Source of the DNA: Pinus tabuliformis
Taxonomy: Eukaryota; Streptophyta; Pinopsida; Pinales; Pinaceae
Reading direction: 5' to 3'
NCBI GenBank assembly: GCA_031772625.1
Contig: CM062818.1
Location: forward strand, 210,855,742-210,919,741
DNA: 64,000 nucleotides
Positions 32,200 to 43,195 of the stretch are shown one piece after another. The notes beneath the pieces were generated by a model that was given only the letters and a program-made list of their open reading frames with translations, was not told the origin of the DNA and searched no databases. The position numbers and the translations under genes are program-made. The first letter of the stretch is position 1, and each line of letters opens with the position of its first letter.

Positions 32200-32928
32200 A
32201 CCTAATTGTCCTTGATTTTACAACAAGGGGCAAGGACAGTGAGGCCAGAGGAAGATTTTCTAGATGTGGCGAGTGCATTGCAGAGAGGCAAAGATAGCCA
32301 CAGTGAGGCTGACGTAGGGTTTGGGCAAAAGTCTCTAGAGGTAGTTCCATTCTGCCGAGGAAAATCGAGTTTCAGTTGCAAAGGCCAAAAAGCCATTCCA
32401 GAGGCCAAGAGAGACGTTTTCCCAATTAGCAGCAAATTAGACGGCTTGAGGAGCAACTGACTCAGGTTGAGCATGAAAGGGATTACACAAGGGTGACGTA
32501 GGCCTGCGCAAAAGCAATTTGGACAGCTCACTTGGAGGTGCAGCCAGAGCTCGGATTTGCTTGTGGAGTGAGGAAAATTCCTGACTAGATTTCTGCCAGT
32601 ATTTTTCTCTATAGGATTGCCAAATTTCGGCATCCAATTGTACTCAGAATTTCTCACCACTACATAATAATAAAAACCCTCAGTTACTGCACCAGTTTTC
32701 CAACATTAGGTTTTTTTGGGGACATTTGTCCGAAAATAATTGTATTAATTTTGTGTGTGTTAGCATTTCTCAATTTCCAACGCTATTAGTTTCTTCAGTT
32801 TTATTTGTGAAGGTTGCAATGTGAATTATTTGGTATTTTCCATAGCAGATAAGTTGTTAAATTAATTAACAATTACAAAAAATAATTTCCAGTTGTTGCA
32901 ATAAGATTTTAGTATTCAAATTTTCACA
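32200..32928 (+). repeat. LTR of a plus-strand copia element
   Basis: The end is exact (ttttcaca, 32928, before the primer-binding site). The start is approximate. It shares blocks in opposite orientation with the LTR at 3577-4270 (ttttttggggacatttgtcc; gtggcgagt), so both belong to the same copia family. Confidence 0.6.
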
Positions 32929-32941
32929 TGGTATCCAAGCC
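32929..32941 (+). other. Degenerate primer-binding site of the plus-strand copia element
   Basis: TGGTATCCAAGCC immediately after the LTR. It differs from the standard TGGTATCAGAGC by two or three bases, compatible with decay. Confidence 0.6.
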
Positions 32942-33397
32942 TAATTGATCAATCGGGAAGCTCATAAGCAAAAGAAGAAAATTTCGCCGTTGTGAGGGAG
33001 CAGCAGGTCGAAATTTTTTGGTGTTGCGCAATGCCTAGCCAAGTAGTATGAATTGTTGGGAAAGGGTTCGATTTTCAGTTGCATGGCAGCACAAAATTCG
33101 ATTTGCCCAGATTAGTGATTCCAACAGGCAGAGGGAGCAGCAGCAGCTCAAATTTTCGCTAAGCATATTCCTTTGTTGGACGCAGAGGGTTTTGCAGTAG
33201 TAGAATCAACATCGAGTGTAAGAGAAAAGCACACAGAGAGAAAATTTCTCTCAGGGGACTTCAAGTTTCAGAAGTTTGTTTTTCAGATTGCAGATTAGTT
33301 GTAGTTGAGAGCAGATTTCCTCACTCCAAAAGGGAGTGTGAATAGCAGAACCAGCAGCCAAGTAGAAGGAAAGAGGGAGTTTTCGACAATTTCAGAG
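32942..33397 (+). other. Leader between PBS and gag
   Basis: Untranslated leader of the copia element, rich in AGCAG words. No gene is seen. Confidence 0.5.
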
Positions 33398-34281
33398 ATG
33401 GCCACAGTTGGGGTCAGCGATCAAGATAGGTTGGAGGGAGCCTCCAACTATGTCATTTGGAAGGCTAGGATGTCCTTCCTTCTAGATGAATATGGCCTGA
33501 AAGCCTATGTGGACAATGTTGTAGAAGTACCCCAGGATATGGAGCAGCTGAAGGAGTACAGAAATGGCGAAGACGAAGCGGATGACTTTGGATGAGTCCA
33601 AGATCATGTAGTCTCGCATATTTTTGGCAAGAATACTATCAAGGAAATGTGGGTAGCTCTCTCCATGCTATACCAAAGTTCTTTCGAGCAACAAAAGATG
33701 TTTCTCTAGGAGAAGCTGAGAACCATCAGGATGCAGAAGGGTGAAGGCATAGATCCCTTCCTCACTCAGATTCAGGAGGTCTAAGATCAGCTGTTAGCCG
33801 TTGGTGAGGCACCCCAAACCATAGAGCTTGTATGATTGGCACTAAACAGTGTCTCAGAGGACTGGCAAGTGTTTGTCCAAAGCATATTGGGCAGAGACAC
33901 TTTGCCTGGTTGGGACAAGATGTGGGTCAATCTGCAGCAAGAGGAGTTGAGGCAAGCTCTAGTAAAGAGCACCATCAGCGGTAGTAGCAACAAGGTCGTG
34001 AAGAGTGAGAAGGAAGAGGAGAATGTGGCCCTAACATCTAAGGGTCCCAGTCAAGGATAGGGAGAGCAGAAGAAGAAAAAGGGCATGTCAAAGGTCAAGT
34101 GCTTCAGATGTGGTGAGCTCTGTCACTACAGTACTCAATGTCCTCTCAGAAAGAAGGAGAAGAAGGACTAGGTGGCAGCGTCACCCGAGATAGACAAGTT
34201 GTCCTCCAGGCTGGAGGAAGACTTCACTATGATGGCAGTCATACCTCCAAGAGTGAGCTAGGGTGACATGGAGCTGTAGTC
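33398..34281 (+). pseudogene. Ty1/copia Gag with several premature stops
   Basis: Reads from MATVGVSDQDRLEGASNYVI with WKARMSFLLDEYGLKAYV (the UBN2/DUF4219 Gag opening), then HVVSHIFGKNTIKEMWVALS, LAVGEAPQTIELV, and WQVFVQSILGRDTLPGWDKM. A CCHC knuckle CFRCGELCHYSTQC lies at about 34101-34143. Stops fall at about 33593, 33707, 33782, 33829, 34057 and 34169, several at positions normally coding Arg or Gln. After SSRLEEDF, which matches the start of the protease frame at 3440-3415 in the other copy, the sequence breaks off at about 34281 and family X sequence begins at about 34330. Confidence 0.88.
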
Positions 34282-34329
34282 CAGAACTGCAGAAGTTTGG
34301 GCAAGGTCCTTGAGGTGTCCTCCTCATGG

Positions 34330-36676
34330 ATACCCTACCTTAAAGGGGGTATCCATTGTTATACCTTACACATCATGCTCTTATCCCTTGAGCCCCGAGC
34401 AGTTAATCAAAGAAAAATCATAAAAGGAAAAAGGCATATAAAAAAGGGTGGAAAAATCAAGGTCGGGGCACCTCATGTACCACGATTGCTCCCTCCTATA
34501 CATTATATACCCAAGTGTGGGCTTCCCTTTTGCTAGCTACCCTAGTACCCCAGCATGTGGCCCAGGGCTACCCCTTTTCATTCCCTACTCCATTCATCTC
34601 TTTATCACATGCCACCACCCTTTGAAGGATGTACCTTGGACATACTATCCCCTTTAAAGGTAGAAACCACCTAATAGGATACCTAGTTAACCCAATTTGG
34701 AACTTAGAGGCATTAGCACATGCCAAAGCCCACAATGGAAGGGCATGCCATTATGAAGTGCCCACCTGTTGTCCATGGTTTGTAAGCTCTTTAACTCGAT
34801 TTCCTTTGATGACTTGTTGTACTGGAAGGCTAGGGGGCGCATTGGATCTTATGCAGGATTGTAGATGGTCTCCATTTTGGGTTTGGTCTCCTTATAAGGG
34901 GTCTTAACCCTCCCGAGGGCTACATTGGAACATATAGGGTGTGTGTTGAGAGCCAGGGACCTCCACAGCAACAAAAAACACTCCATGCATCCCCAAAGAT
35001 GTTCATAGATTGCTCAAGATTCACCTATTGGACGAGGAAGATGCACCTAGTTCACCATGCCCAGCCAACCCTACAGTTGTACCATACAATTGGCAGATGA
35101 CCCAGGACTTGTATGTTGATGTGGCATCACTTACACCATCATTTGGGCCCTTACAGATGGTCTACATGCATCTTCGACCTACTTGCAGGCCCATGCAGTT
35201 ACTTGAATGCCCTCACACCCATTGGTAGCACCACAGGTTTATTATTTGGAGAACAAGGGGCTAACCCCTTGTCCATTACTTTTGGGAGTCTTATTCATCA
35301 TTGTCGCCCTTATGGACTTCATCAAGCTTCTTAGAAGGCCCAACGACATGTATTATTGATCATTTGACGTCTTGAAAGGCTTATGTTGGGAATCACAATG
35401 TCGTTAGACCAAAACCCACAGGTGTTAGTCAACGATCATATCACCAGAGATAAGGATCCACGAGAGGCAATTAGTTCATGTCGCGAAAAACATAGGGAGC
35501 GTTGGTTTATCCAATGTCCAACAATCTCCCCCCCCCCAACGCAAGCAAGGTGTGTATCGAACTCGTGACCTACTCTTTGATACCATTTGTTAGGAACCAC
35601 GATTGTCGTTAGACCAAAACCCGCAGGTGTTAGTCAACGATCGTATCACCAGAGATAAGGATCCACGAGAGGCGGTTAGTGTATGTCATGAAAAACACGG
35701 GGAGCATTGGTCTATCCAATTTCCAACAGCTTAATCTTTTGTTTATGAGCTAGTTTGGTAGGCTTGTCACCAAAAGTTAGTTGTTTTGCACATTATTTTA
35801 TTTTAGGTGCTAATGTAGGCCCAAGTAGCTAAATCGAACTCATTAGAAGTGTATAAATAGAAGTGATGAGGATTCATCTTAGCATCATCACTTGGACTTG
35901 GAACTAGTATCTCTTTAGATATTTTCGCTATCTTTCTTGGAGGACGAATTTTTGGAGCATGTAATGAATTTTGATGTTTAGATGATTTTCATATGTCTTG
36001 GAGCTTCTTGATGGCGAGTTTTTTTGCATGGCTGATATATTCTTATACATGTAAGTACATTTTAATGTTATTCTTTCTTTTTTAATTTTGTCACATACAT
36101 TGTTGCTGGGATTTCGCTATACTAGGGCTTATTTGCTGCATCTCTTATGCGAAGTTGTGGAAATTTTGTTTCTGGATAGTGAATGCTTCATGTATGGGCC
36201 ATGTATAATGAATGAATGTTCAAGGGATGCTTCATTACTTAAATTCATCTTGACAAGTCGTTTACCTTACAAAACGAAGTATAAAGTCTTTGAAGATGCT
36301 TTTGTTGCTGCCCTAGTGCCAAGCGAAGTTGTCTTTGAGGCCTCCTTGACCTAGAAAATTCAAAGGTCCATAGTCATAATTCTACCTGACTCCAATCTCC
36401 CCAAAGGATTAGGCACTGGTCCACCCAAAGGTGATCACCTTAAACCTATTTTCCTTCTCCCCTTTCCTCTTCTTTAGGTCTAGTCCTCTAGGTCACCTAG
36501 GGCATTAATTATCTCATGATCTAGCCATCCAAATACTTCGATTTTTGGTCCACAACTGCATTGGTGTGTCCTCAAGAAGCCCTCCAGATTTCAAGATATT
36601 CCGACAATGGGATCTTGAGATATCACAAGCCCTAGCTTAAAGACCAATTCTTGCCCTTGGTTTCCCTTAGGTTAGA
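34330..36676 (+). repeat. Family X 5' LTR, truncated at both ends
   Basis: Matches the 3' LTR from ccctaccttaaagggggtat (about 34330 against 45770) to cttgggctagaaac/cttaggttagaaac (36676 against about 47750). The first ~820 bp and last ~600 bp of the LTR are absent, the latter together with the primer-binding site. It includes a TATA-like tgtataaatagaagtgatga near 35850. No gene is supported inside; it contains the TRIM at 35384-35728. Confidence 0.75.
35384..35728 (-). mobile_element. Complete TRIM (miniature LTR retrotransposon)
   Basis: 345 bp with LTRs of 140 bp (35384-35523) and 141 bp (35588-35728) that begin TGTTGGGAATC/TGTTAGGAACC and end CCAACA. The internal stretch is only 64 bp. 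It carries the two sites needed for replication and nothing else: on the minus strand TGGTATCAAAGAG (35573-35585), a tRNA-Met primer-binding site beside the right LTR, and GGGGGGGGGGAGAT (35524-35537), a polypurine tract beside the left LTR. Target duplication GCTTA flanks it (35379-35383, 35729-35733). The family X copies at about 46813 and 5690 lack it, showing the empty site. It has no coding capacity and must use enzymes from other elements. Confidence 0.95.
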
Positions 36677-37755
36677 AACATGACGAAAAGGACGATTTTG
36701 AGAACACATGTGTTGGGAAGGATGAAGTTGAGACTAACCTTACCTTTCTCGAGGATATTACTCCTGATGACTCTCCTTTTGAGAACCTTGAGGAAGGTGA
36801 TCCCATTTGCCCCTTACAAGATGATATTGGAGATTACTTCCATATTGAAAAGGAGAAACGAGAAATTCTTGGTCCTCAATTTGATTATGCTCCCATTTAC
36901 GACACTAACAAGGAAGATAAGGCTGGAATTGGTCCTCCCTTTCTCTCGAGGATTATTTATGATGATATATCCATTGATGATCTTGGGAAGGAGAAATTTT
37001 ATTTTCCCTTGCATAAGGAGGGGCAGTTGGAAGTGATCAATATTCCAGTTAGGAAAGGCCCAGTCTATGATACTAAGGAAATCAATTAGGCTCCTTCTTA
37101 TGATTATATATTCAAATCACCTGAGCCTTTAGATTATGATTTTGGGGAAGAGAAACCTATTGGATATAACACTCCACCCTCCCCTTTGCCTTCTTCCCTT
37201 ATTCATCATTTTGAGAGTGATTCCCATTCATGTTTTCATATGATCTCAAGTGACCTTGATCCCTATCCCCTTTCTGAGTATAGTGTTAAGGAAGAACCCC
37301 TCATTGAATATTCTTTATCTCCTTGGGTGCCCCCTCAGGATCATGATCAATCTATAACCTCCCCTTTCCAGTGTGATCATCATAGGCAACCTACTTGTGT
37401 TTCTCCATCTCATCAGTCTCCCGTTCCTACTAATCATAACCCTATAGAGGCCATAAAATATGACATAAATAATAAGGACCATCATATGCCCAAGGTTGCC
37501 ATCCATCAAGAGTTTATGGGCCTAATCACTGACATCTCTATATTTTGGTTAGAAGAGAGGATCTCATGGACTAGATTACATCCTTTTCTTACCTATTCTC
37601 AAATGATCATCCATGTGTGGGTACTATATTTTCCTACGTCCCATCGGCCTTATCATCCATATGATTTTGTCGACGTTTGCTTTGGTATTTTCTACATACG
37701 TAATCATATAGGTTGGCATATTTATATTGATTTGATGATATTTTGGTTGCACTAG
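36677..37755 (+). pseudogene. Acidic, proline-rich ORF of the family X element (one internal stop)
   Basis: A single frame stays open from about 36680 to the stop at 37753-37755 except for one TAG at about 37087-37089, giving about 136 + 222 codons. The first part is acidic: CVGKDEVETNLTFLEDITPD, DSPFENLEEGDPICPLQDDI, ILGPQFDYAPIYDTNKEDKA. After the stop it continues APSYDYIFKSPEPLDYDFGE, a Pro/Ser/His-rich middle (SPWVPPQDHDQS), and a tryptophan/tyrosine-rich end (SIFWLEERISWTRLHPF, HIYIDLMIFWLH). No start codon is evident at the 5' end because it abuts the LTR deletion point. It ends about 350 bp before the 3' LTR, the place of accessory or env-like frames. The family is not recognised. Confidence 0.5.
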
Positions 37756-38104
37756 CTTTATGATTACACTTAGTATTAGTTTTGTACCATATGCATGTTA
37801 GGGTAGGATGCCTTGCATACTGATTTTTGCATTAGAATTAATGTAATGTGATATTTCTCATGATAGATTAGCTGCATTTAGATTTAAAACTACATTTGAA
37901 AGTTTATTTTTGTGAGTCGATTTTATGGGTCTCATCCAAGCATGTGCGATCATGAGGCACCACGAAAGCATGTTGCCCTGTGTTTTTCATCCATGTGCAG
38001 GTAGCAAGTTTGCGATGTACCAAGAGATTGTTGATGTTCTTGTGACCTCCCGTTCGTATAGCTTCGCCCATTGTTTGATACATCACATCCCAGTTGGAGT
38101 TAGA
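37756..38104 (+). other. 3' untranslated part of the family X internal region
   Basis: No coding. It ends cagttggagttaga directly before the LTR start TGTTACC, a weak polypurine tract. The minus copy has gaagttaagaaggcat at the same place (about 7538-7553). Confidence 0.45.
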
Positions 38105-38845
38105 TGTTACCCACCATTTTGTGGGTGATATCCCTAGAAATTTCTTTTCTAGAAGATGGTCCTCAGTCAAAAACCAACAGCCACCAACTAGCTCGTTGTG
38201 CCATTTCTCCGCCACCTGAGCCCGCCATGTGGTCCCTCACCCATCTGTCATGGTCACATGTTTGAAGGTGGGCCTCCCAAACTTGAAGGTATGCCTTGTC
38301 ATTTAATAATTGAGTATTGTAGTTTACTTATCATGGAAATTTTTGGGCATGGATTAATGGGAGGATTCGACGGAAAGAGTGGGCTAGATCTGTGCTCTTG
38401 TCCCCGAAACCTATTTTGGATGTTAACCTTCGACCCTAGGCCCATGGGATCTCTTTTACTGACCTTTGGGCTTTATGGATGGTACTTCATGGGAAACCCT
38501 GATTTTGGTCACATGGTCCCGCTCCCTAATCCACATATATCAATCCCCTTCCGCTCATTATAACCTCATTCATCATTCCTCCCACCTAAATCCACATTCC
38601 TCCACTAGGTCCACATAGGGTTAGCCTTCCTCGTCCCCTTCCCCTTGCCCACACCTTGCGTCGGGCCTGGAACAATGCCCCGCAGGTTGATGCAGCTGAA
38701 AAGAAAAGTAAAAGCATAATTGGCCACATTCAACGGGAAAATGTACCACAAAATGCAAAAGATCATCAGGACAAACACATTTAACATGTGGGAAAAAGCC
38801 AATACATGAGATCTACCCCATTATCATGGCCATCACCCTAGTTCC
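38105..38845 (+). repeat. Family X 3' LTR, first part
   Basis: TGTTACCCACCATTTTGTGG at the start, ending catcaccctagttcc at 38845, where the Ty3 element is inserted. Matches 7537-6797 on the minus strand. Confidence 0.8.
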
Positions 38846-40871
38846 TGTTAGCTTTATTGGCGTTTGGACAAAAATGGATCCAAAACACTCCCAAAGTCTC
38901 CAAAATTTGCTTAAAATCATGCAAATGGATCCAAATATGCTCCAAAGCACTCCCTAAGTCTTCAAAAGTGCTTAAGATCATCCAAAGATCGAAACAAGCA
39001 AGGGAGGAGAACCCTTGGAAGGGCAGCAATGCACTATCGGGAGGCTAAAACACTTCAAAATCATGAAAAAACCATGTATCGGAGGCTTAAACTCAAGAAT
39101 GCACAGCAACCATCAGATCTGGCTGATCAAAGGCCCAGATCTAAGCGGCAAACCGCAAATCGACAAGCAGAGAGGACTTCAAGCTGGGCAAAAGACACCG
39201 TCGATCAGCGATCTCTGACAATCGGATCGGCAAGTCGCAATCGACGAAGGCAAGTCGATGGTTATCGGCACAGACCAGGAGGAATGAGCGATTGCGATAG
39301 ACGATTAAACATGGACCGTCGATCACGTGCGCAGATCGACAGCCCACGTTACATTGTCGGATCACTATTAGCGAAAACCTTAAGGGGCGGGGCCTTTACA
39401 TATATATGTATGCGACCCGATTAGTAGATCCGACGGCATTTTAAATGATGTTTCATAAGATTTCAAGTCCGCGCCAAAGCCATTTTTAATGCATTTTTCG
39501 TGTATTTCGTTATATAACGAAATACAAAGGGAAACAGGGCAGCGCTGATTGCAATGAAGCCCGGACCCGAAAGGGTTCGGGAATGAAAATGTATAATCTT
39601 TCAAATCTGCCAAAGCCCATTTTCAATGTATTTTTGTGTGTTTTCGTTGTTTAAACGAAATACAAAGGAACCTTGGGGCAGTGCGATAGCGATGAAACCC
39701 AGACCCGATGGGTTTCCGGAATGAAATTGTATATTATTTGAAGTCCGGGGAAAGCCATTTTCCATGTATTTTCAGTGTTTTACGTATTTCATAATACAAA
39801 GGAAATATGCAGGGAACAAGCCAAATGCGACTTGCGATAACCCTAAGGGCAGACCCGATAGGTGAATAAACCACATTTAGGGACTTTTGAAGTTCAAAAT
39901 ACACAGAGAAGGCGGGAATTTACAGTATTGCATCCTTTTTCTGTTTATAACAGAAAGCAATCGTTGTCCGCATTTTAAAGGGATTTCATAGGCTCGAAGA
40001 GCCATTCCACCACAGAGCAGAGGCCGAATCAACCCAAAGCGATTGTGGAGCCACAGCCAGAACAACAGAATGATTGTGAGGCATTTCTGGCATGAGAGAG
40101 CTCCCAGACAGCGCAACAAACCATCCAAAATATTTGAATGCGGTTATTCTTCTGTCAGAAGGAGAAACCTTTGAGCCATGCTTGCCTAGTCAGAGATCAA
40201 ATAGTTAAACAAGATAGAGGGATAGATTAAGACCTCTCAAGCCTCAGAAAACTCAACAGCATTGTAAAGAGCTATAAATATTTGAAAGTAAAATATAATA
40301 TGGGTTCAACTTCTTGAGACTAATGAGATTTTGCTACTCAAGCTTCTCATCTTCATTCATTAATAATACAAGCTTCTTTTGTTGTTATATGTTCAATGTC
40401 CATTTTCTCTTCTGCTCTAAGCTTGCACTTGAACAGGTCGTTCATGTTTCTTTTGTGTCTAATGCCAGATAATTGTCATCTTATCTCTGTGTTGATGAAT
40501 TAGATTTGCAAGCTTCTTTACTGCCTGTAGCTAGCCATTCATATGTGGTCATATATGCATCTGTCGGTACAGTCAGTATTCTCTTTTGCTGCCTGTAGCT
40601 AGCCATTCATTTATGTTTATGTATGCATCTGCCGATATGGTCAGTGTTCTCCATCCATTCATTGAATCTACAAACTATTGAGCATTAGTGGTCTAAAGCC
40701 TTGTAAGTTGAGGGTGTTCATGCATGTCTTGAATAAAAACATAGTTGAAATGGTTATCTGGCTTGATCCAAACCATCATTTATTCCAATAGTTCAGAGAA
40801 CAATATTGAAGATTATATGTTACCAGGCATCTCCGAGCTGCAACCTAGGAGAGTTTCTTAGAGTGATAACA
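38846..40871 (+). repeat. 5' LTR of the RT-less Ty3 derivative
   Basis: TGTTAGCTTTATTGG to GTGATAACA. It contains a TATA-like ttacatatatatgtatg (about 39398-39414) and, downstream of it, three blocks with the word aaatacaaagg (about 39530, 39660 and 39797) that look like an old internal triplication. A further segment at about 40500-40660 duplicates ctgcctgtagctagccattc. No gene is supported. Confidence 0.88.
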
Positions 40872-40875
40872 TAAT

Positions 40876-40893
40876 TGGCATCGTTTCTGGGGA
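40876..40893 (+). other. Probable tRNA-Asp-type primer-binding site
   Basis: TGGCATCGTTTCTGGGGA lies 4 bp after the LTR. It agrees at 14 of 18 positions with TGGCGCCGTTGCCGGGGA, which I recall as the complement of the 3' end of plant tRNA-Asp used by several Ty3 lineages such as Athila. Confidence 0.6.
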
Positions 40894-41396
40894 GAGGAAA
40901 CTGAAGCTCAACTTCCCTAGGAAACGACATAGATAAAGTCTGGGCACTTTTTTTGTTGTAATCATCTATCTGGTGACTCTACTGAAGGGCGAACCTTTTG
41001 GCAACTCCACTTCATAGTTTTGGCTCAGTTTGTGAGGCATACTCGGAGAAATCCTCAGAAGTCACAAGCTGACCCAGTACCTGACCATGAAAAGATCATC
41101 AAAGAAAGAAAGTTATTGCAGAAAGAGCATCATATTCAGGTAAACCTAAACAATCTCCTATATCTCTTCAAGAAAGACTTGCAATAGAACAAATACATGT
41201 TGAGAGTATAGCATCTAATACTAGCAATGAAGAAAAACTCTTAGAGATTCATAAAGCTCCTTATTCTTTAGGTTCTCCTTTTGTTGTAAGCCCAAAGGAA
41301 ACCTCACCTCCTATCCATCGTACTCCTTTAGTCTTATCAGTCACTCCTCAACCCTCTAGTATTCATACTGCCAGTACTCTTTTAGCCACCACAGCT

Positions 41397-42320
41397 ATGG
41401 CAGGTCCACAAGCACCTACCAAAATGGAAAGAATCATAGCTGCTAGGTATGGACCTCTAATACTGCCCACTCCTTTGAATGTTATGCCTACTGGAGAATA
41501 TCAAAAGTATATGCCTAAGTTCACTGGGATTGAAGGTGTTTCAGCTGAAGAACATCTTGAGTCATTCTATAGTTATGCTAATAACTTGGACATTAGTGAA
41601 GATGATGTCTGGATGAGAGACTTTGTCCAAAGCCCAGATGGAGAGGCTAGAAAATGGTTTAGAGAACTAAGCCCAAGATCTATAGCAGATATTGAGGCTT
41701 TAGATGATGCATTTCTAAAGCATTGGTGGGATAAGAAGGATCTCCTTTACTACCACACTAAGTTTGGGAACCTAAAAAGGGAAAATGGTGAGTTGTTGTC
41801 TGATTTTAATAAGAGATTTAATCGCATGTACAGCAAGATACCAACTGAAGTAAAACCCACCACTACCTCTGGTAGACTCATCTATGCCAGTGCCTTCGAT
41901 TCTGACTTCTGTTTACTATTGAGTGAGAGGCGATGTGCTTCTTTGGCTGATACGCAAGATGCAGCCCTGGAAGTAGAATCAAACATCATGGCTGCAAAAA
42001 AGCTCAAAGGTAATGGTGATAGAAGGAGACAGAGGGGCGAGCCTTCATCATCTTCAGATCCCAAGATCGATAAAATGGCCAAGATGATAGAGTCATTAGC
42101 CTCTGAAGTTTCCAAATTAAAGGTTCAGCAGCATTCTGGGAAAGGAAGGGTTCCTAATACCTTTGCTCCTCCAAATCCAAATCCATATAGAAGGGCAAAT
42201 AAGCAATTGCAGATCTTGCAAAGAAACAAATATGCAAATGAAGGGCAAAGGGTGAAGGCCCCTTTCCAAAATGCAGTCATGGAAGAAGAGCAGTATGAAG
42301 AAGATGATGAGCTCCATTGA
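41397..42320 (+). CDS. Gag of the RT-less Ty3 derivative
   Basis: 307 codons, uninterrupted. Residues about 37-150 form the retrotransposon Gag capsid region: KYMPKFTGIEGVSAEEHLES, MRDFVQSPDGEARKWFRELS, FLKHWWDKKDLLYYHTKFGN and LKRENGELLSDFNKRFNRMY. A basic linker (KKLKGNGDRRRQRGEPSSSS) and a coiled-coil patch (MAKMIESLASEVSKLKVQQH) follow; no CCHC knuckle is visible. The same frame stays open upstream to about 41092 without an ATG (YSGKPKQSPISLQERLAIEQ), so the true N-terminus is probably longer and lost by frameshift. It ends MEEEQYEEDDELH-stop, and the next frame starts at the very next codon. It would encode the coat protein that packages the element RNA. Confidence 0.8.
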   Translation: MAGPQAPTKMERIIAARYGPLILPTPLNVMPTGEYQKYMPKFTGIEGVSAEEHLESFYSYANNLDISEDDVWMRDFVQSPDGEARKWFRELSPRSIADIEALDDAFLKHWWDKKDLLYYHTKFGNLKRENGELLSDFNKRFNRMYSKIPTEVKPTTTSGRLIYASAFDSDFCLLLSERRCASLADTQDAALEVESNIMAAKKLKGNGDRRRQRGEPSSSSDPKIDKMAKMIESLASEVSKLKVQQHSGKGRVPNTFAPPNPNPYRRANKQLQILQRNKYANEGQRVKAPFQNAVMEEEQYEEDDELH

Positions 42321-42830
42321 ATGGAAGACAAAGGCAGTGCCCCCTTTTTGACCTTAGTTGGCTATGAGAAGTCATTATTCAACGACCAGATCAGCCAAGA
42401 GTGGGACAGTGAAGCTGTTCTACAAACTGAAGATCAGCACAAATATAATCTGAGGTCCAAAATGAATAATGCCAAGGAGACTTCTGTTCATAAAGTTGTT
42501 GTCCCTGCAGAACAACAAGCTAATAAGCAGAAGCAACCAGCAATTGATCCTATAATCCTCAAAGCTCCAGCCATAGAGGTAAGAGGCCTTGACAAGTCCC
42601 CTTCTTCTTTCATTTTTCAATCAAAAATTCAGAAGCTAAGAATACCTATGCCTCTGATTGAACTAGTGAAGAATGATTCCTTCAAGAAATCTATCCTTGA
42701 GGCTCTTGAGCCTAATGCCACCCAAGCTTCCACTGACTATGTAAATCTGCAAGATGACCAACCAGTTGTTATTCTCAGCCCAATGATTGGAAATTGTGAA
42801 GACGGCTCCCATCATTCTACGTCTCTCTGA
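42321..42830 (+). CDS. Gag-protease linker frame of the RT-less Ty3 derivative
   Basis: 169 codons starting MEDKGSAPFLTLVGYEKSLF directly after the Gag stop in the same frame, so a single stop codon or readthrough separates them. Middle part: YNLRSKMNNAKETSVHKVVV; then FIFQSKIQKLRIPMPLIELV and KNDSFKKSILEALEP. The IQKLRIPMPLIELVKN..FK stretch is a familiar segment just before protease in Tat/Athila-like Ty3 Pol. No catalytic residues are in this block. It ends at a stop about 25 bp before the protease piece. Confidence 0.6.
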   Translation: MEDKGSAPFLTLVGYEKSLFNDQISQEWDSEAVLQTEDQHKYNLRSKMNNAKETSVHKVVVPAEQQANKQKQPAIDPIILKAPAIEVRGLDKSPSSFIFQSKIQKLRIPMPLIELVKNDSFKKSILEALEPNATQASTDYVNLQDDQPVVILSPMIGNCEDGSHHSTSL

Positions 42831-42835
42831 TTATT

Positions 42836-43195
42836 CATGATAAAATCCTTCATAATTGCCTTCTGGACACTGGAGCCAGCCATAATCCAATGCCCAAGGC
42901 TATCATGGATAAGCTCGATCTTGACATTACCAAGCCTTATCAGTTGGCCTCTATGCAACTTAAAAAACTAGTTCGCCAGATCACAAAGGAAGAAGCCCCA
43001 CAAATTTGGGACATGTTCTTTGATGGGACTTGCTCTAAGGAAGCTGCAGGAACAGGTGAAGTCCTTGTGTCGCCCATAGAGGAATACATTGATTCATCTT
43101 TTATGTTAACTTTTCAAGTCACAAATGACATAGCAGAGTATGAAGCAGACCTTATGATTCAGCAGGAACCTTCCAAACAAAACATCCAAGGCTGA
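42836..43195 (+). pseudogene. Protease start joined to an RNase H piece
   Basis: From about 42853 the translation reads CLLDTGASHNPMPKAIMDKL, with an intact DTGA aspartic protease site, then DITKPYQLASMQLKKLVRQI. Within the same open frame (42890-43195) it passes into PQIWDMFFDGTCSKEAAGTG and SFMLTFQVTNDIAEYEADLM: the RNase H pattern W.(M/L)FDG...GAG..L.(S)P...F.L.F..TN..AEYEA, with the catalytic Asp of FDG and Glu of AEYE. The whole reverse transcriptase, normally ~1.2 kb between these domains, is absent. The join is in frame. Confidence 0.8.

Noticed and set aside
36088-36354. Frame of 88 codons in the family X LTR
   Set aside because: The equivalent position in the other LTR copies (about 47180-47430, minus copy about 5000-5330) has indels that break the frame.
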